Assembly (NCBI GenBank): GCA_012514865.1
Contig: JAAYZO010000993.1
Coordinates: 1 to 8,243 of the forward strand
Reading direction: 5' to 3'
DNA length: 8,243 nucleotides
From: Lentisphaerota bacterium
GTDB taxonomy: Bacteria; Verrucomicrobiota; Lentisphaeria; Oligosphaerales; JAFGRS01
Of this stretch, positions 6,371 to 8,243 are shown in pieces (positions within the stretch are counted from its first letter, which is position 1; each line of letters begins with the position of its first letter). The notes beneath the pieces are model-generated. The model had not been told where the DNA came from. It was given only the letters and a program-made list of their open reading frames with translations, and made no database searches. The translations under genes were made by a program, and so were the position numbers.

Positions 6371-6591
6371 ACGAAGGAAGGGGAGAAGGCAAGGACCCAG
6401 ACCCAGGTCTAGCCTGACCACTTCACGCGCCGCATGGCGGCTCGTGAACAGGTTACCCTTCGGGCTTCAAGGCGAGGCCTGGACGTCGGCGCCGGGTTCG
6501 CCGACCAATGCTGTGGCGGGCTCGGCCGTTAGGTGGGCAGAGGCCCAGGCGGCGCCGTGGTCGCCCGTGGGGCCCCATCGGCGCAGCCTCC

Positions 6592-6596
6592 AGGAG
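6592..6596 (+). promoter_or_regulatory. Shine-Dalgarno for the membrane-anchored beta-sandwich protein
   Basis: AGGAG lies nine bases before TTG 6606. It is the only good ribosome binding site upstream of the membrane segment in that frame, and it is the reason for choosing a TTG start. Confidence 0.4.
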
Positions 6597-6605
6597 ATCG
6601 GCCTC

Positions 6606-8243
6606 TTGTCCTCACATCGCGACGAACCCTCTTGCGGGGCACCGGCCGCCGGCCGTTGCGGCGACCGACTTACGGCACCACCCGCGCCGGCGGCCCCGTC
6701 GGCACGCCACTGCCGTCGTGCCGCGGTTCTTGCCGTCGTCCTGGCGTCTGGCGCTATCCTGCTGGGCGCGTCCTGGTGGCAGCGGCGCGTCCCGGGTCGG
6801 CCTCTGGGCACGTCCGGCGGTGATGCTGTCGCGGCTGCCGCCCTTCCCGCCGGGGCGGTGGCGGTCACCGTGACGGCCGCGACGGAGGCCACGGCGCCCT
6901 TTGCGATCCAGGGCAGTGCGAGCTCGCCGGGCGGTCTGGCGGCGGTGCTGGCGGATGGCTACGGTGACAAGGACCGCCTCCTGGGGCGGCTGCGCCTGCC
7001 GGTCGACCTCGGTGCGGCCGGGTCCTGGCGGCTCTGGGTGCGGGCGCGCTGGGCCGACTCCTGCGGCAACTCGCTCGACCTCGCGGTGGACGACGGCCCG
7101 GCCGTGACCATCGGCCAGGACGGCGTCTACGGCCTCTGGCACTGGGTCGACGCCGGGGTCTTCGAACTCCCCGCCGGTCGACGGGTGGTGGAGTTGCGTG
7201 AGCGCGAGGACGGGGTTGCGGTCGACCAGATTCTGGTCTGTCCGGCCGATATCGGCTACCTCCCCACCGGCCCCATCCTCGAGGGCGGCCGCGAGGGCGC
7301 CGGCCTGCGGCGCTTTGCCGATGCCTTCGACCGTTCGCCGGGCCACGGCAACACCGGCTGGGGTTTTGACTCCGAGGCCTGGTCGATCGCCTTCTCGCTG
7401 GATCCGAACCGTTTGCCCCTGCAGTATGCCCTGTCGGTGACGCCGGCCGCGTCCGGCTGGTCCCGGGCCTGGGTCGACGGGCCGCCGTGGCGCGGTGCGC
7501 GTCTGGCGGCCAGTGTGCGTCTGGAGTCGCCCTCGGCGCAGGTCGCGCTGGGTCTTGGCGAGGGTGCCGGTGCGGTGGGCGTCGTCCTCGGTGCCGGTGA
7601 GGGCTCCGAGGCCCTGCCGGAAGGGCACTTCCTGCGGCCGGCCGGCGTGACTCTGGAGCCGGGTCAGTGGTATCGCGTCGAGGTGGAGCGTTGGGCCTGG
7701 ACGCTACGCGTCTGCCTGGACGGTCTTGAGGTGGCGCGGTACGACGCGGTGCCGACGGCCGAGGGCGGCCGCCCGACCCTGCTGGCGGCCGGCGGCGCGG
7801 CGGTCGTCGTCGACGACGTCGCGGTGGTGGAGATCCCCTGGGTCGCGGAGGATGGCGCCGACTTCCAGGCGGCGTGGTCGCCGGAGGACGGCGCCCGCTG
7901 GTACCGCCCGCGGCGTTCCGGCGGGGCGTGGGCGCTGGCCGGCGTGGCCGGAGCGGTGCGGCTGGACACCGCCCCCTGGCCGGTGCGTGAGGTCGTCGTG
8001 ACGGGCGTCGGCAAGGGCGCCCGCGGCGCGGTGGTGCCGGGCGCTGTCGCCGAGGCGTCTGATGGGGGCGTGCGCTGGCGTCTGGGGCCGGAGGCCGCCG
8101 CGACGGCCCTGCGTCTCGAGGCTGCGGCGGCCTGCCGGCTGCGCCGGGTGGCGGTACGCCTGGGCCCGCCCGAGGAGCCCGACGACGTCATCTTCGGGCC
8201 GTATGCCTTCAGTGCCGCGGAGGTCCCCGACCTGGCCGACTAC
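6606..8243 (+). CDS. Signal-anchored exported protein with CBM-like and LamG-like beta-sandwich domains (partial, 3' end outside window)
   Basis: An open frame of 546 codons that reaches the window edge without a stop. A 38-residue polar N-tail (with three cysteines) precedes a membrane segment at 39-58 (AAVLAVVLASGAILLGASWW) flanked by RR and QRR, so the bulk should lie outside the inner membrane. Residues about 96-215 form a CBM6/35-like sandwich with WRLWVRARWADSCGNS, W178-H-W180 and a closing VDQILV strand, then YLPTGP. Residues about 237-412 resemble a LamG/concanavalin-like jelly roll (FADAFDR, GQWYRVEVERW at 353-363, VVVDDVAVVEI). A further beta-rich part begins at about 413 and is cut off at EVPDLADY. 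Such proteins in planctomycete-like bacteria are thought to bind or process polysaccharides; no catalytic residues are visible. It is markedly GC-rich (47 of 60 in 7561-7620). No in-frame ATG exists near the start; GTG 6567, 6513 and 6444 are alternatives to TTG 6606. Confidence 0.7.
   Translation, partial: MSSHRDEPSCGAPAAGRCGDRLTAPPAPAAPSARHCRRAAVLAVVLASGAILLGASWWQRRVPGRPLGTSGGDAVAAAALPAGAVAVTVTAATEATAPFAIQGSASSPGGLAAVLADGYGDKDRLLGRLRLPVDLGAAGSWRLWVRARWADSCGNSLDLAVDDGPAVTIGQDGVYGLWHWVDAGVFELPAGRRVVELREREDGVAVDQILVCPADIGYLPTGPILEGGREGAGLRRFADAFDRSPGHGNTGWGFDSEAWSIAFSLDPNRLPLQYALSVTPAASGWSRAWVDGPPWRGARLAASVRLESPSAQVALGLGEGAGAVGVVLGAGEGSEALPEGHFLRPAGVTLEPGQWYRVEVERWAWTLRVCLDGLEVARYDAVPTAEGGRPTLLAAGGAAVVVDDVAVVEIPWVAEDGADFQAAWSPEDGARWYRPRRSGGAWALAGVAGAVRLDTAPWPVREVVVTGVGKGARGAVVPGAVAEASDGGVRWRLGPEAAATALRLEAAAACRLRRVAVRLGPPEEPDDVIFGPYAFSAAEVPDLADY

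Larger units (their letters stand above)
5990..6605. other. Mostly non-coding region with repeats and hairpins downstream of the R-M cassette
   Basis: These roughly 616 bases contain no gene I can support. They hold a GC-rich hairpin (6181-6210), two repeat copies forming an inverted repeat (6230-6366) with a small palindrome between them (6302-6318), and a further stem-loop (6485-6491 with 6499-6505). A coding-like antisense fragment lies at 5990-6100. The frame of the downstream membrane protein stays open through the last 190 bases, so an upstream start for it is possible. I see no clear promoter; TTGACT at 6211 lacks a fitting -10. Confidence 0.6.

Noticed and set aside
6101..6421. Minus- and plus-strand frames across the inverted repeat (106, 80 and 75 codons)
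   Set aside because: Both strands read peptide echoes of the same repeat (for example SPSRQER and LGALGGLAR). Short repeats of this kind produce such false ORFs.
6612..7628. A 338-codon minus-strand frame and several plus-strand frames over the last gene
   Set aside because: They are dominated by R, G, P, A and T with no structure. The plus frame from 6606 has a membrane segment and domain motifs and runs to the window end.

Overview
This is a high-GC bacterial window, and every gene I can support is on the plus strand. I think it comes from an environmental bacterium of the Planctomycetota/Lentisphaerota/Kiritimatiellota type. The reasons are a sugar-isomerase end next to a sodium:solute symporter of the 'RETRAMT' subfamily, a small membrane-anchored B-box zinc protein, a large exported beta-sandwich protein, and intergenic DNA full of short 9-nt-periodic repeats. 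This placement is an inference from gene style; there is no rRNA or marker gene here.

Layout. Bases 1-108 are the C-terminus of a gene that resembles a xylose-isomerase-like TIM-barrel sugar isomerase/epimerase. Bases 244-630 encode a complete 128-aa B-box zinc-finger protein with one membrane segment. Bases 631-969 are non-coding and carry two kinds of short periodic repeat. Bases 970-2586 are the remains of a sodium:solute symporter. It has lost its first helices and, judged against the family, also an internal block of helices, so I call it a pseudogene. A strong GNRA-looped hairpin (2625-2648) and a good sigma-70-like promoter (2661-2689) then separate it from the next unit.

Bases 2773-5989 are a compact two-gene restriction-modification cassette. 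It consists of a 733-aa adenine-specific DNA methyltransferase with four CxxC zinc-ribbon motifs (COG1743/DUF1156-like), overlapped by 17 bp by a 343-aa protein with a PD-(D/E)XK nuclease core. The methylase would protect host DNA at the site that the nuclease cuts. The nuclease's N-terminal two thirds match nothing I recognise. A GC-rich hairpin (6181-6210) lies downstream.

Bases 5990-6605 are mostly non-coding. They hold two more copies of the repeat seen at 692-721, arranged as a perfect 23-bp inverted repeat. From about 6606 to the window end runs an unfinished gene for a membrane-anchored protein of the secreted, carbohydrate-binding-like sort, with a CBM-like beta-sandwich followed by a LamG-like jelly roll.

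Main points of interest: the two-gene R-M cassette with an unrecognised nuclease, sitting between a decayed symporter and repeat-rich DNA; the shared 9-nt grammar of the two repeat types; and the doubly deleted symporter.
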